A stretch of DNA of 64,000 nucleotides from Candidatus Bodocaedibacter vickermanii (GTDB taxonomy: Bacteria > Pseudomonadota > Alphaproteobacteria > UBA6184): assembly GCF_014896945.1 (NCBI RefSeq), contig NZ_CP054719.1:543153-607152 (forward strand), read 5' to 3'. The notes beneath the pieces were generated by a model. That model searched no databases. It worked only from the letters and a program-made list of their open reading frames with translations, and was not told where the DNA came from. Position 1 is the first letter of the stretch, and each line of letters begins with the position of its first letter. The translations under genes and the position numbers were made by a program. Of this stretch, positions 51,773 to 60,207 are shown one piece after another.

Positions 51773-52965
51773 TGAACAACCCAATGCTATTCATTACGGT
51801 ACTGGTTATAGATCTTTTGGCGGGTGCTGAGGTGGATTTGTTCATTCCTAGTTTTCCAAATCTAATCCATGAATTCAATCTTTCTCCAATATTAGTTCAG
51901 CTAACATTAAGTATGAATTTTTTAAGCTATTGTGTTAGCTCTTTATTTGTTGGCAGCATGGGGGATCGCTATGGGCGTAGACCTATCATTATAGGTGGAT
52001 TAGTTATTTTTATTATCGGCAGCATCTGTTGTGTATTTGCACCATCTTTTCCATTACTTGTCATCGGGCGTTTTTTACAAGGTATTGGTATGGCGGGGCC
52101 TGCCGTATTAGGGTACGTTGTAATTGCAGATATTACCCCTATCGAAAAACAAGCTGGGCTTATGGGAACGCTGAATGGTGTTATTACCTTTGCAATGGCA
52201 TTTGCTCCCGTTGTTGGCAGTTATATCAATATTTATTTCGGATGGCAGGGAAATTTTGTGGTTTTGTTAGGGCTTGGCATTTTAAGTTTAGTCATGAGTT
52301 TTATATTTATTCCAAACACAACTCAACCTAATAAAGCTGTTTCCCTCAGCTTAGCGGGATATCTGCCTCTATTAAAATCATGGTCGTTTATGCGATTGTT
52401 TCTGATCATTTGCTTATTAGTTTCATGTTATTGGGTGTTTATCGGTATGGGGCCCATTTTGTATATGGAAGACATGAATGTTCCCATTGAACATTTTGGT
52501 TTTTATCAAGGTGCAATTGCTGGGATCTTTTCTATAATGAGCATCGCAAGCCCGATGATTCTTAGAAAAGTATCTCAAACAACATGTTTAAATCTTGGGC
52601 TGTGGTCATTAATGGGGTTGTCGTTTGTGCTTCTTTTTATTAGTTTTGTTGTTGCTGATGTCCCTTGGATCATTACATTGGGGATGAGTCTGTATGTCAT
52701 GCCGTTTGTTTTTCCAATTAACATCATGTATATAGAATCTTTGGACATGTTGCCTGGCTTTAAAGGTCGAGCTGCTGCAATGATTAATTTTGGGCGACTT
52801 GCTTTTTCTGCAATTGGATTGGAAGCTGTAAGTTATCTATACACCGGAACGTTCTTACCCATCGCCGCATTCATGTTTGTTTTTACCTTAGTTGCATTTG
52901 TCATTGCGATCTCTGTACCCAAAAGTTCTGCACAATTTAGCCAGCATATAGCAAATCATGGATAA
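51772..52965 (+). CDS. MFS transporter, Bcr/CflA-like
   Basis: The 397-residue product has twelve likely membrane segments. Features of the drug-export Bcr/CflA group include DLFIPSFPNLIHEF in the first segment, GSMGDRYGRRPIIIGG in loop 2-3 and GRFLQGIGMAGPAVLGY in the fourth segment. The substrate is unknown. It begins at the last base of the preceding gene's stop codon (TAATG), so it was translationally coupled to the now-broken MFS gene, and the nonsense mutation there may lower its expression. Confidence 0.85.
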   Translation: MNNPMLFITVLVIDLLAGAEVDLFIPSFPNLIHEFNLSPILVQLTLSMNFLSYCVSSLFVGSMGDRYGRRPIIIGGLVIFIIGSICCVFAPSFPLLVIGRFLQGIGMAGPAVLGYVVIADITPIEKQAGLMGTLNGVITFAMAFAPVVGSYINIYFGWQGNFVVLLGLGILSLVMSFIFIPNTTQPNKAVSLSLAGYLPLLKSWSFMRLFLIICLLVSCYWVFIGMGPILYMEDMNVPIEHFGFYQGAIAGIFSIMSIASPMILRKVSQTTCLNLGLWSLMGLSFVLLFISFVVADVPWIITLGMSLYVMPFVFPINIMYIESLDMLPGFKGRAAAMINFGRLAFSAIGLEAVSYLYTGTFLPIAAFMFVFTLVAFVIAISVPKSSAQFSQHIANHG

Positions 52966-53163
52966 ATGAATCTGAAGAAATTGGCAGTGTCTGTATTTTC
53001 TGCATGAAATCCGCGTCTTAATATCGTATCTATCTTACAGATACAGTGTTACGCGGTAGCTGAATTAAACCCAAAGCGTTTGAACCTAATTTCAAATTTT
53101 ATACGGCTCAAAAAGAACGGCTTGGCTTTAGGAGTTGCCCCAGGATTATATAATCGATTCATA

Positions 53164-53664
53164 TTATTTTTCTGGGATCCAAGAAGCCGCCAGATCATCT
53201 AGAGCTTGATCCGTTACACGATAGACTGTCCACTCATCCATGGCCTTAGCGCCGATTCTTTTATAAAATCCGATGGCGGTTTCATTCCAATCTAACACCC
53301 ACCATTCTAAACGACCACATTTTCTTTCTTTTGCAATATGAGCTAAATAACTTAACATTTTTTGTCCGATTCCTTTGCCTCGAGCCTCAGGCTTTACAAA
53401 TAAGTCTTCCAGATAAATTCCGGGACGCCCCAAAAAAGTTGAAAAATTATGAAAATAGAGTGCAAAACTGATAGGCTGTTGATTCAAGTAACCGATAACA
53501 ACCTCAGTCGTAGAATTGTCACCAAAGAGCGTTTGCTCTAAAATACTTTCTGTTGCAACGACCTCGTGTAACAACTTTTCATATTCTGCCAGTTCTTTAA
53601 TAAACGACAATATTACGGGAGTATCTTTAACCGTTGCTTGTTTAATTTCAAAAGTATCAGACAT
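53164..53664 (-). CDS. GNAT-family N-acetyltransferase
   Basis: The 166-residue product has the acetyl-CoA-binding motif LFVKPEARGKGIGQKML, followed by RLEWWVLDWNETAIGFYKRIGA, a pattern shared with the spermidine/spermine (diamine) acetyltransferase subgroup. Small-molecule amines are likely substrates, but this is not certain. I start at MSDTFEI because AAAGGA lies 8 nt upstream; 26 residues of extra open frame upstream lack support. The 198 bp between the MFS gene and this gene's end holds nothing clear. Confidence 0.85.
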   Translation of the reverse strand: MSDTFEIKQATVKDTPVILSFIKELAEYEKLLHEVVATESILEQTLFGDNSTTEVVIGYLNQQPISFALYFHNFSTFLGRPGIYLEDLFVKPEARGKGIGQKMLSYLAHIAKERKCGRLEWWVLDWNETAIGFYKRIGAKAMDEWTVYRVTDQALDDLAASWIPEK

Positions 53665-53784
53665 ATAAGATCCTTTATAACGATAAGTATTTGGCAGATC
53701 TGTTGTCTCTATGGAATAAGGTTTCGTTTTTTGCTTATCCATAAGGATATAAAAGTACAGAAAGTGATTATTATTTCATACGGC

Positions 53785-53877
<93 letters not shown>

Positions 53878-53970
53878 GTTTTGGATATATCTTTTGTATC
53901 CTTTTAGGGGTGCTCTGTCAATCTAGAAGTTAATTTTAATCATTATTTTTATGAGCGCTTCCAAAATGTG

Positions 53971-54408
53971 TCATTCATTTACACAACTAAGATACTCTTT
54001 TAACCATGTTGGAGAGTTAGGGGCTTGATTAATTTCTTCAGACGTCAGCCAATAATATTCAGAGACTTCTCTGGTTGAAGGATTAACCGTTGGGTTGGTT
54101 TGATCAAGGATGCAATGAAACACCAAGATTAAACATTCGGATCCGTTGCCTGATTTGAAATGGTTGCTTGTTACATATCGGATGGGGTCAAGCAGGTTAA
54201 TGCCAACTTCTTCAAAGATTTCTCGCTTGACGGCATTCAGCATAACATTGCTAGACCCGTTAGTGTTATGGTCTTTTAGTTCAACTTTGCCTCCAGGAAA
54301 TGCTAACAGCCCGCCTGCTTCTTTATAATCTGGGTGTTTTATAATTAAATAACGTCCGTTAAGTTCAATGGCGCATTCAACAATAACCACATAGTTTAAA
54401 TCGTTCAT
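53971..54408 (-). CDS. NUDIX hydrolase
   Basis: The 145-residue product has a NUDIX box split by a short insertion: FPGGKVELKDH, then KREIFEEVGINL, with the metal-binding REIxEEVG intact. The substrate is a nucleoside diphosphate linked to another group but cannot be specified. It resembles the MutT-type proteins often found near mutY, which starts 25 bp upstream on the same strand; a shared role in handling oxidised nucleotides is plausible. Confidence 0.83.
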   Translation of the reverse strand: MNDLNYVVIVECAIELNGRYLIIKHPDYKEAGGLLAFPGGKVELKDHNTNGSSNVMLNAVKREIFEEVGINLLDPIRYVTSNHFKSGNGSECLILVFHCILDQTNPTVNPSTREVSEYYWLTSEEINQAPNSPTWLKEYLSCVNE

Positions 54409-54432
54409 GTGTTATACCTTTCGTATTAACTC

Positions 54433-55458
54433 TTAGCCGTTTCTATTCCGAACCTTTAACAATTTCTTAGTAAGCGTTGAAAGAGCTAATTGGTCAAGCT
54501 CATTTATGTTGCACGCTACTTCTGCTCCATTCAAATACTCCGGATCAATTTCAGAGGCTTGAACAACCCGTGTAATCAAATGGAAATGTGAAAACGTATG
54601 TTTAACATCCGCGTAGGGTGCTTGCATTTCATCGGGTAATTCTGGCAGACTGTCCGCATACCAATCTGATCCCGGTAATTCCCACAGTCCATGCAACATC
54701 TTTTCACCCGTGCGTTTTCGCAACAAGATATTGTTATCTTTGATGCAGATAAAGGCAACGGCATATCGCGTTGGAATCGATGGTTTTATCAATTTGCCCG
54801 GAAACTGTTCTGGAATACCCGACGCATAGGCTTTGCAATCTGTGTGTAGTGGGCATGTCTGACACTTAGGCGATCGTGGGGTACAAATCCCTGACCCGAT
54901 ATCCATTAATGCTTGAGCATAATCTCCCGCTCGTAACAGTGGAGTTAAACTTTCAGCAGCGGAATAGATTTGTTTTTGATTTTGTTGTATGGGTGTGGAA
55001 AAACCAAACACTCGGCTTACAATTCGTGCAACGTTCCCGTCCACAACCGTTGCTGGAACATTAAAGGCAATCGCCGCAATTGCTGCTGATGCATAGGGTC
55101 CAATCCCTGGTAGGTTAGCTAACTCTTCAGGACTTCTAGGAAATGCTCCATCAAACTGTTCGGAAATTGTTTTTGCGCATTTATGCAAATTACGTGCACG
55201 AGCATAATACCCAAGCCCTTGCCACATGTGCAACACATCATCTAAATCAGCGCTGGCTAAATCGTTAACTGTTGGCCACTTTGCCGTAAACTTTTGAAAA
55301 TACGGAATGACTGTATCAACCTGAGTTTGCTGCAACATCATCTCACTTAGCCAAACGCGATATGGATCAGCAATCTGCACCTGTTCATATCTCCACGGCA
55401 AGGTTCGTCGGTTCGCATCGTACCACTGTAATACTTTATCTGAAATCTTACTGTTCAT
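54433..55458 (-). CDS. mutY: A/G-specific adenine glycosylase
   Basis: MutY removes adenine mispaired with 8-oxoguanine. The 341-residue product has the helix-hairpin-helix NLPGIGPYASAA, catalytic Glu in LSEMMLQQTQV and Asp in VVDGNVARI, the Fe-S cluster loop C-x6-C-x2-C-x5-C (CTPRSPKCQTCPLHTDC) and a C-terminal NUDIX-like domain that senses 8-oxoguanine. The length is normal. It is divergent from a DciA-like gene, a common alphaproteobacterial arrangement. Confidence 0.95.
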   Translation of the reverse strand: MNSKISDKVLQWYDANRRTLPWRYEQVQIADPYRVWLSEMMLQQTQVDTVIPYFQKFTAKWPTVNDLASADLDDVLHMWQGLGYYARARNLHKCAKTISEQFDGAFPRSPEELANLPGIGPYASAAIAAIAFNVPATVVDGNVARIVSRVFGFSTPIQQNQKQIYSAAESLTPLLRAGDYAQALMDIGSGICTPRSPKCQTCPLHTDCKAYASGIPEQFPGKLIKPSIPTRYAVAFICIKDNNILLRKRTGEKMLHGLWELPGSDWYADSLPELPDEMQAPYADVKHTFSHFHLITRVVQASEIDPEYLNGAEVACNINELDQLALSTLTKKLLKVRNRNG

Positions 55459-55501
55459 TTTCGATCGTTTTTGATATGTTGAGCTTAGGGAGTTTTATAC
55501 T

Positions 55502-55960
55502 ATGTCGCATCCTTACACAGGACAAAAAAAAATTAAAGAGATTATTTACCGCGTGCTTGAACCAACTTTGGATCAGCAGGGTTGGTATTTAAGCAAAATT
55601 ATGATGAATTGGGAAACGTTAATTACCCCCCAATGGAAAGACCACATCTGGCCAACGCGCTATGTTCCAAATTTTAAAGATCGATCCACAGGTACCCTGC
55701 ACGTTAAAGTGTCCCACATGGGAATGCAACAAGTGCAATTTACAAAAGGATTTTTGATCGAGAAATTTAATTTATTTTTAGGATGTCCAGCCGTTCAAGA
55801 TATAAAACCTCAACTGTGGCACCAATCCCAACCTACCGCTGTTTTGCCCAATAAGCTTAAATCACACATTGTGCTTCCCAAACCCGTTATTGAAAATATT
55901 TCTGATGCAAATCTAAAAGATGCGCTGGAAGATTTAGGGCATATCTTAAGAACTAAATAA
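55502..55960 (+). CDS. DciA/DUF721-like protein
   Basis: DciA proteins help load the replicative helicase DnaB. The 152-residue product begins with a helix, then has a DUF721-like core: WETLITPQWKDHIWPTRY, GTLHVKVSHMGMQQVQF and FLIEKFNLFLGCPAVQDIKP. This matches the KH-like strand-helix order of the family. The C-terminus is variable. The divergent partner mutY supports the call, as the two are often adjacent in alphaproteobacteria. Helicase loading has not been shown for this protein. Confidence 0.75.
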   Translation: MSHPYTGQKKIKEIIYRVLEPTLDQQGWYLSKIMMNWETLITPQWKDHIWPTRYVPNFKDRSTGTLHVKVSHMGMQQVQFTKGFLIEKFNLFLGCPAVQDIKPQLWHQSQPTAVLPNKLKSHIVLPKPVIENISDANLKDALEDLGHILRTK

Positions 55961-56044
55961 TCAGGGCAACGTGCCGCCAGCATGACGCTGTGACACGGCA
56001 ACCTGAGGTTGCATCCGTTAGGCTAGATTGATTTTGAATATCCG

Positions 56045-56560
56045 GTAAATTAGGGGGCGTGTGGTTGGAGGTATGAGAGAATGAAGGAGAATTTGAACCC
56101 ACCTTCGGCGCAGGAGGGGTAAGGGTGAAAAATGATTTTGAGATGTTTTTGAGTTTGGTAGTGTTTTAGTTCCTTGTGTTTGCGAAGCTTTTAGAGTTAA
56201 GTTATATAGAATCCGTGTCAGACCACATCGGATCTAACTTAGCGGATACAACGGCACGTTGTAAAACCGAGAGAATCCCCAGTAACCCGCACGTGCAAAA
56301 AGAACCCCATTTCTTACACGAATGGGGAAAGGCGGACTTTATTGATAGGCACAAAGTCGTGTTTTACGAGCCCGTCGGCTCTAGGGGTTGTTTACAGGGC
56401 TGTGACTACTGATCGGGTAGTTGAGCGCCTGTACTGGGGATTCGGTTCGGCATGTCTTTGAAAGTTTCAAAGACGTAGAACGAAAAAAGGCTACCCAGGT
56501 TTTTGGGTAGCCTCTTCGCAATTCTACTTATTAGTATACACAGTGAATTTGAGAAGTCAA
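56045..56560 (-). repeat. Promoter-terminator element, copy D
   Basis: On the minus strand: TTGACT (56555-56560), 16-nt spacer, TATACT (56533-56538), terminator stem (56489-56512) with T tract, structured segment at 56273-56443. An ACAACG-TGC-CGTTGT module (56248-56262) and the CTTACCCCTCCTGCGCC tail follow. The module's outermost pair is A-T where other copies have G-C, keeping the hairpin paired. Confidence 0.82.
56273..56443 (-). ncRNA. Candidate structured RNA segment, copy D
   Basis: The 171-nt segment is closed by GAATCCCCAGTA/TACTGGGGATTC, with the GAGCC/GGCTC, GACTTT/AAAGTC and CCCCATT/AATGGGG stems. Confidence 0.45.
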
Positions 56561-56564
56561 GAGC

Positions 56565-56665
56565 AAACTGAGTTTGCATTCATTAGGCTAGATCCGATGT
56601 GATTTGACACGGATTATAATTTTTTCAAATCGTATTATCTAATAGATCTAACGGCACGCTGAACT
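56565..56665 (+). repeat. Modular repeats, cluster 12
   Basis: A CTAGATCCGATGTG...ACGGATTATAA module is followed by the connecting AATTTTTTCAAATCGTATTAT and a worn hairpin AACGGCACGCTG. Confidence 0.65.
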
Positions 56666-56674
56666 CTTTTGGAA

Positions 56675-56780
56675 TTTTTTGAAAAAAAATGAAGTTTTTT
56701 AACTGCTGCCTCGCGCTCCCGATGGGGCCCTCCCATCATCATTACTCAGAGCGTGTCCTCCCCCCGCCACCACAACGGCA
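56675..56780 (+). repeat. Conserved GC-rich block, copy 3 (short)
   Basis: It has CTCGCGCTCCCGATGGGGCC and the CTCCCCCCGCCACCACAAC end, but the AT-rich right flank of copies 1 and 2 is replaced by a triloop module. Confidence 0.68.
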
Positions 56781-57045
56781 ACGTGCCGTTGCATCCAATA
56801 GGCAATACGATTTGTAAAATTATAATCCGTGTCAGAACGTATTGGATCTAACCTAACGGATGCAACCTCAGGCTGCCAACGTGCCGTTGGATCCATTAGG
56901 CAATACGGTTTGTGAAAACTGAGATCTCCAAGGTATTGGGTTGTTTTGTGTAATCCGTTTTTGCGCGAATCGGATCTAATCTAACGGATGCAACGTCACG
57001 TTGCTCGAATCTAACTTATCGGATCCAGCGGCACGCTGGACCCAA
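56775..57045 (+). repeat. Modular triloop-hairpin repeats, cluster 13
   Basis: At least five hairpins occur in both orientations, including CAACG-TGC-CGTTG twice, CAACGTCACGTTG and CAGCGGCACGCTG. The last keeps pairing with a G-C pair where others have A-T. Connecting modules read TAATCCGTGTCAGAACGTATTG and the like. Confidence 0.8.
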
Positions 57046-57048
57046 TAG

Positions 57049-57074
57049 AAAAAACCCGCAAATTGCGGGTTTTT
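57049..57074 (-). terminator. Intrinsic terminator of tlc
   Basis: AAAACCCGCAA/TTGCGGGTTTT forms a stem and on the minus strand is followed by TTTTTTC. It lies between tlc and the last modular repeat. Confidence 0.85.
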
Positions 57075-57097
57075 CCAACTTATAGATGAAACGTCAA

Positions 57098-58648
57098 TCA
57101 AGCAGTTTCTTTTTCTTTCTGTTCAGTCAACGCTTTGAAACGCTTGCTTAAACCGAATACTGACAAGATCCACAAGAAAACGATACCTAATGCAATTGGT
57201 GCAATAATTGGAACCAATTGATATAGCGCGCTTCCAGAGAATACTGTCAACAATCCCATTTGAATGTAAGAACCTAAAGACTTACCACCGCGACCACCGA
57301 TAACGTCAACCGCAGCTTTACCTTTAATTTTTAATTCTTGGTCTAAAGGAATGTATGCCATTTCTTTAGTTGGGTCGAACAATGAATATTTCACTGCCTT
57401 ACCAAACGCATTTACAGACAACCCCAATATAACCACAAACACGATTAACTCGCGGTTGATGTGCCCTTGAGCAATCGCATCAATAATGCTCATACCAGCA
57501 GGCAATTGTGTATTGTTGTAATAGATCACTCCGAAGAATACCAAGATACCAGTAATTAATACGATTGGCGTAATTAATGCACATGATTTCCAGCTAAAAC
57601 GACGAAGTAGGTTGCTTCCAATTAACATCAAAGCTAATGCAATTAACCCAGTTACAGTTGATAATCCGCCCATAACTTCGTTGTATTCAGATTCAGAAGG
57701 GTAAGCAATCTTAATTTGACCTTTCCATACGCCTTCAAACAAGTTGATGGATACACCGTATGCCAAAACCAACATCGCAATCAAACCAAGGTAAGGTGAT
57801 TGAATGATGTACTTAAAGCTTTCGCCCATTGAAAGTTTCGCTTTTTTCTTTTTGCCTTCACCCATTGCCTCCGGATCGTAATAACGTTTGTCTGTTAATA
57901 CGTTTCGGTTCATCCAGTAAAATGTGAACAAAAGAATAATACCTGCAACAATTACGAATGACATTAAGTATTGTAACATTAATCCGGTTTCTTCAGTACG
58001 AGACAATTCAAAGCTACGCACATAACGAGAAACCAAAATGATCGCTGGGCCAGAAAACACAAGACCAAAGTTACCCAAGAAACCAAACATACCGTAAAAA
58101 CGGCGAGCTTCTTTTACTGGAGTAATCGCGTTAGCAAACTGCCAGAACAACAATGACAATACGGCACTTCCCCACAGTTCTGAGAGGATATAGAACAACG
58201 TATATGTCCAGTTTCCAATCAACGGGATAATCCATTTAAACATTGGATATTCACCTTGCAAACCTTGAATTGTTGCCAAGCTCATATGCCATGAATCAAT
58301 GAATGGATAAATGAAATATGGGAATGCTCCAAAGAAAACTAGGAATGGCAATGCCGTTACATAAAACAAACCTTCGCGGTTAAACACGTTGGCAGCTTTT
58401 GTGTAAAGGATCATAAAGATCACGGCCGATGCAGTCACACCGATACCTTTAGCAAATGCCAAGCTTTCAGCACCCGCACCCGGAGCGTTAACAAGAATCG
58501 CGTCTTTAGTATCTCGTAATACTGTATAAATGAACAAAATACAGAACATCATAAGCCCCATGGGTAGGAACTTTTTTATCTCAAAAGAGTGAATAGGCCA
58601 TAACAGCTTGCGCAGACCCGTAAACTCTTCAGTTATTTGTTTCGACAT
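57098..58648 (-). CDS. tlc: ATP/ADP translocase
   Basis: Tlc-type carriers in the inner membrane swap host ATP for bacterial ADP, or exchange other nucleotides. The 516-residue product has about eleven or twelve membrane segments and the family's hallmark start IYTVLRDTKDAILVNAPGAGAESL (shown in part by LRDTKDAILV), then LSELWGSAVLSLLFWQFAN and EARRFYGMFGFLGN. Length and pattern match the rickettsial and chlamydial carriers. Which nucleotide it carries cannot be told. The single gene has a clear promoter and terminator. Its presence strongly suggests an intracellular life. Confidence 0.95.
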   Translation of the reverse strand: MSKQITEEFTGLRKLLWPIHSFEIKKFLPMGLMMFCILFIYTVLRDTKDAILVNAPGAGAESLAFAKGIGVTASAVIFMILYTKAANVFNREGLFYVTALPFLVFFGAFPYFIYPFIDSWHMSLATIQGLQGEYPMFKWIIPLIGNWTYTLFYILSELWGSAVLSLLFWQFANAITPVKEARRFYGMFGFLGNFGLVFSGPAIILVSRYVRSFELSRTEETGLMLQYLMSFVIVAGIILLFTFYWMNRNVLTDKRYYDPEAMGEGKKKKAKLSMGESFKYIIQSPYLGLIAMLVLAYGVSINLFEGVWKGQIKIAYPSESEYNEVMGGLSTVTGLIALALMLIGSNLLRRFSWKSCALITPIVLITGILVFFGVIYYNNTQLPAGMSIIDAIAQGHINRELIVFVVILGLSVNAFGKAVKYSLFDPTKEMAYIPLDQELKIKGKAAVDVIGGRGGKSLGSYIQMGLLTVFSGSALYQLVPIIAPIALGIVFLWILSVFGLSKRFKALTEQKEKETA

Positions 58649-58715
58649 AATAACGTCACCTTTGTTAAGTTAATAATATTAGGTTAAATAAACCAAGTGT
58701 GTGTGCGGAAACAAA

Positions 58716-58745
58716 ACTATAATTCTGCCTCTCCGGACACGTCAA
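58716..58745 (-). promoter_or_regulatory. Likely tlc promoter
   Basis: On the minus strand TTGACG (58740-58745) and TATAGT (58716-58721) are separated by 18 nt, with the tlc start about 68 bp beyond the -10 box. Confidence 0.6.
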
Positions 58746-58820
58746 CAGGTCTATTTGAACCGTTTGGGGCGTATTATACTTTATTTAAAAAGCAAAATCA
58801 ATATTCATTAGACATCAAAG

Positions 58821-58862
58821 TTGACTTTTGCGACACGATATGTATAATAAAACGAAAGGAGG
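58821..58862 (+). promoter_or_regulatory. Promoter and ribosome-binding site of ImmA/IrrE gene
   Basis: TTGACT (58821-58826), a 16-nt spacer and a perfect TATAAT (58843-58848) are followed by a full AAAGGAGG (58855-58862) 6 nt before the ATG. The very short leader and strong signals suggest high expression. Confidence 0.7.
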
Positions 58863-58868
58863 TTAAAC

Positions 58869-59366
58869 ATGCAAACAAACCCTGATTACTCAGCATCAAA
58901 AAAACGAGCATCTGAAATCTTAGAAGAAGCATCTATAATTCAACCTCCGATCATTACTCAAAAATTGTGCGAAACCTATGGAATTAAAGTAAAGTTCGTT
59001 ATTTTTACAGAGGATAATATTTCTGGAATGATGGATTTTAAATCTAATACTATTTATGTTAACGACCAAGAGGGGTATGCACGAAACAATTTTACCATCG
59101 CTCACGAATTAGGACACTATTTCTTACACAAAGATTATTATTTGAAACACCCTAATGAATATGAAATTCTTTATCGAAAGCCCATAAGCTCAGCTCAAAA
59201 CTCTCCCATTGAAAAAGAAGCCAATACTTTCGCTGCTCATTTATTAGTCCCAAAAAAATTTCTCGATCAATACTACGAATTTGCATCTATACAAAGCCTG
59301 GCAAAATTATTCGCAGTGTCGGAAGAAGTTATCAGCTATAGGTTAAAAAATGAATATGGATTCTAA
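58869..59366 (+). CDS. ImmA/IrrE-family metallo-endopeptidase
   Basis: Proteins of this family cut regulators, for example phage-type repressors or XRE antitoxins. The 165-residue product has the zinc motif AHELGHYFLH (HExxH) near residue 80 and a downstream EKEANTFAAHLLVP segment whose Glu is the third ligand. There is no own helix-turn-helix at the N-terminus, but the start is short and Lys-rich. Usually the target regulator is next door; here the neighbour is a small membrane protein whose gene overlaps by 17 bp. The XRE/S24-like protein at 5891 is far away. Confidence 0.85.
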   Translation: MQTNPDYSASKKRASEILEEASIIQPPIITQKLCETYGIKVKFVIFTEDNISGMMDFKSNTIYVNDQEGYARNNFTIAHELGHYFLHKDYYLKHPNEYEILYRKPISSAQNSPIEKEANTFAAHLLVPKKFLDQYYEFASIQSLAKLFAVSEEVISYRLKNEYGF

Positions 59367-59697
59367 TTCTCTAGACAATAAAATTAAAGAAACTATATCG
59401 GATGATAGCACACGCGCTAAGGAAACTGTGGAGCAAGCTGAAAAAGAAAAACTGCATGTAACTGGTCTAAAAGACTTTTATGCCTTGCGGAACATTTGGG
59501 CTAAAAATATCTTGTGTATTATTTATGGTTTATTGATAAGTTGGGGCTTACTAACAATCGCGGTAGGTAGAGGTTGGTTAGACTTTTCAAAGACTCCTTA
59601 TTTTTTAGCCATCTCCACACCTAATATTTTTATAAGCGTTTTAGGACTAGCCATCATCGTAGTCAAGTTTTTGTTCAACAGGAAAAACAGGCCGTAA
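59350..59697 (+). CDS. Small membrane protein, coupled to ImmA/IrrE gene
   Basis: I do not recognise a family. The 115-residue product has a charged N-terminus that is probably a coiled coil (SDDSTRAKETVEQAEKEK) and two membrane segments (ILCIIYGLLISWGLLTIAV and ISTPNIFISVLGLAIIVVKF). Its start overlaps the peptidase gene, so the two are translationally coupled and probably act together. It may be a membrane-held substrate or partner of the peptidase, or the toxin-like half of a pair; this is inference. Confidence 0.62.
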   Translation: MNMDSNSLDNKIKETISDDSTRAKETVEQAEKEKLHVTGLKDFYALRNIWAKNILCIIYGLLISWGLLTIAVGRGWLDFSKTPYFLAISTPNIFISVLGLAIIVVKFLFNRKNRP

Positions 59698-59703
59698 AGT
59701 TGA

Positions 59704-60207
59704 CTAGAAACTTTCTGCGAACTGAATCATTTTTTCATGCACTCTTATTGGGTCAAACACCTTAGAATTTGTACAGACATACACACCTTCAGTATACCCC
59801 ATATTAAAGTATTCAGCCGTCCGTTTGAACGGCACGTGAAACCCTTCTGGCAGCAATTCATCATGTCCCGTTGCAACAAACGTTAGCATTTTGCCTTCTA
59901 ACTGCCGACCCAACGGTTTTCGAATCGTAATCAAATCACTTAAACGGTCAAAGAACACTTTTAATTGAGCGCTCATCGCGTACCAATACACTGGCGTTGC
60001 AAAGATAATACAATCAGCACACACCATCTGTTGTGCAATGCCATGAAAATCATCATCTTTGTTAGAGTGTGTATAATCAAAAAAACTAAGCTTATAGTTC
60101 GATACGTCGATAAAATCAGCACCAAGATGCTCTTTCAACGTATTAACCACATCCATCGTTTTACCTGTGCCACTGCCAGAACTGCCGTAAATTATTAAAT
60201 ATTTCAT
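59704..60207 (-). CDS. Flavodoxin-fold NAD(P)H-dependent reductase
   Basis: The 167-residue product has a flavodoxin-like fold: GSSGSGTGKTMDVV as the FMN phosphate loop, FATPVYWYAMSAQLKVFFDR as the conserved T-P-V-Y-W-Y segment, and VATGHDE. Members reduce quinones, iron complexes or azo compounds with FMN. The substrate is unknown. Its start codon overlaps the stop of the PBP1A gene by one base (TAATG), so it is translated after it. Confidence 0.85.
   Translation of the reverse strand: MKYLIIYGSSGSGTGKTMDVVNTLKEHLGADFIDVSNYKLSFFDYTHSNKDDDFHGIAQQMVCADCIIFATPVYWYAMSAQLKVFFDRLSDLITIRKPLGRQLEGKMLTFVATGHDELLPEGFHVPFKRTAEYFNMGYTEGVYVCTNSKVFDPIRVHEKMIQFAESF

Larger units (their letters stand above)
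55961..57097. other. 1.14 kb intergenic repeat field
   Basis: It begins with modular hairpins 5 bp after the DciA-like gene. Promoter-terminator element copy D on the minus strand, modules, the GC-rich block copy 3, more modules and the tlc terminator follow. No gene is supported. Confidence 0.8.
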
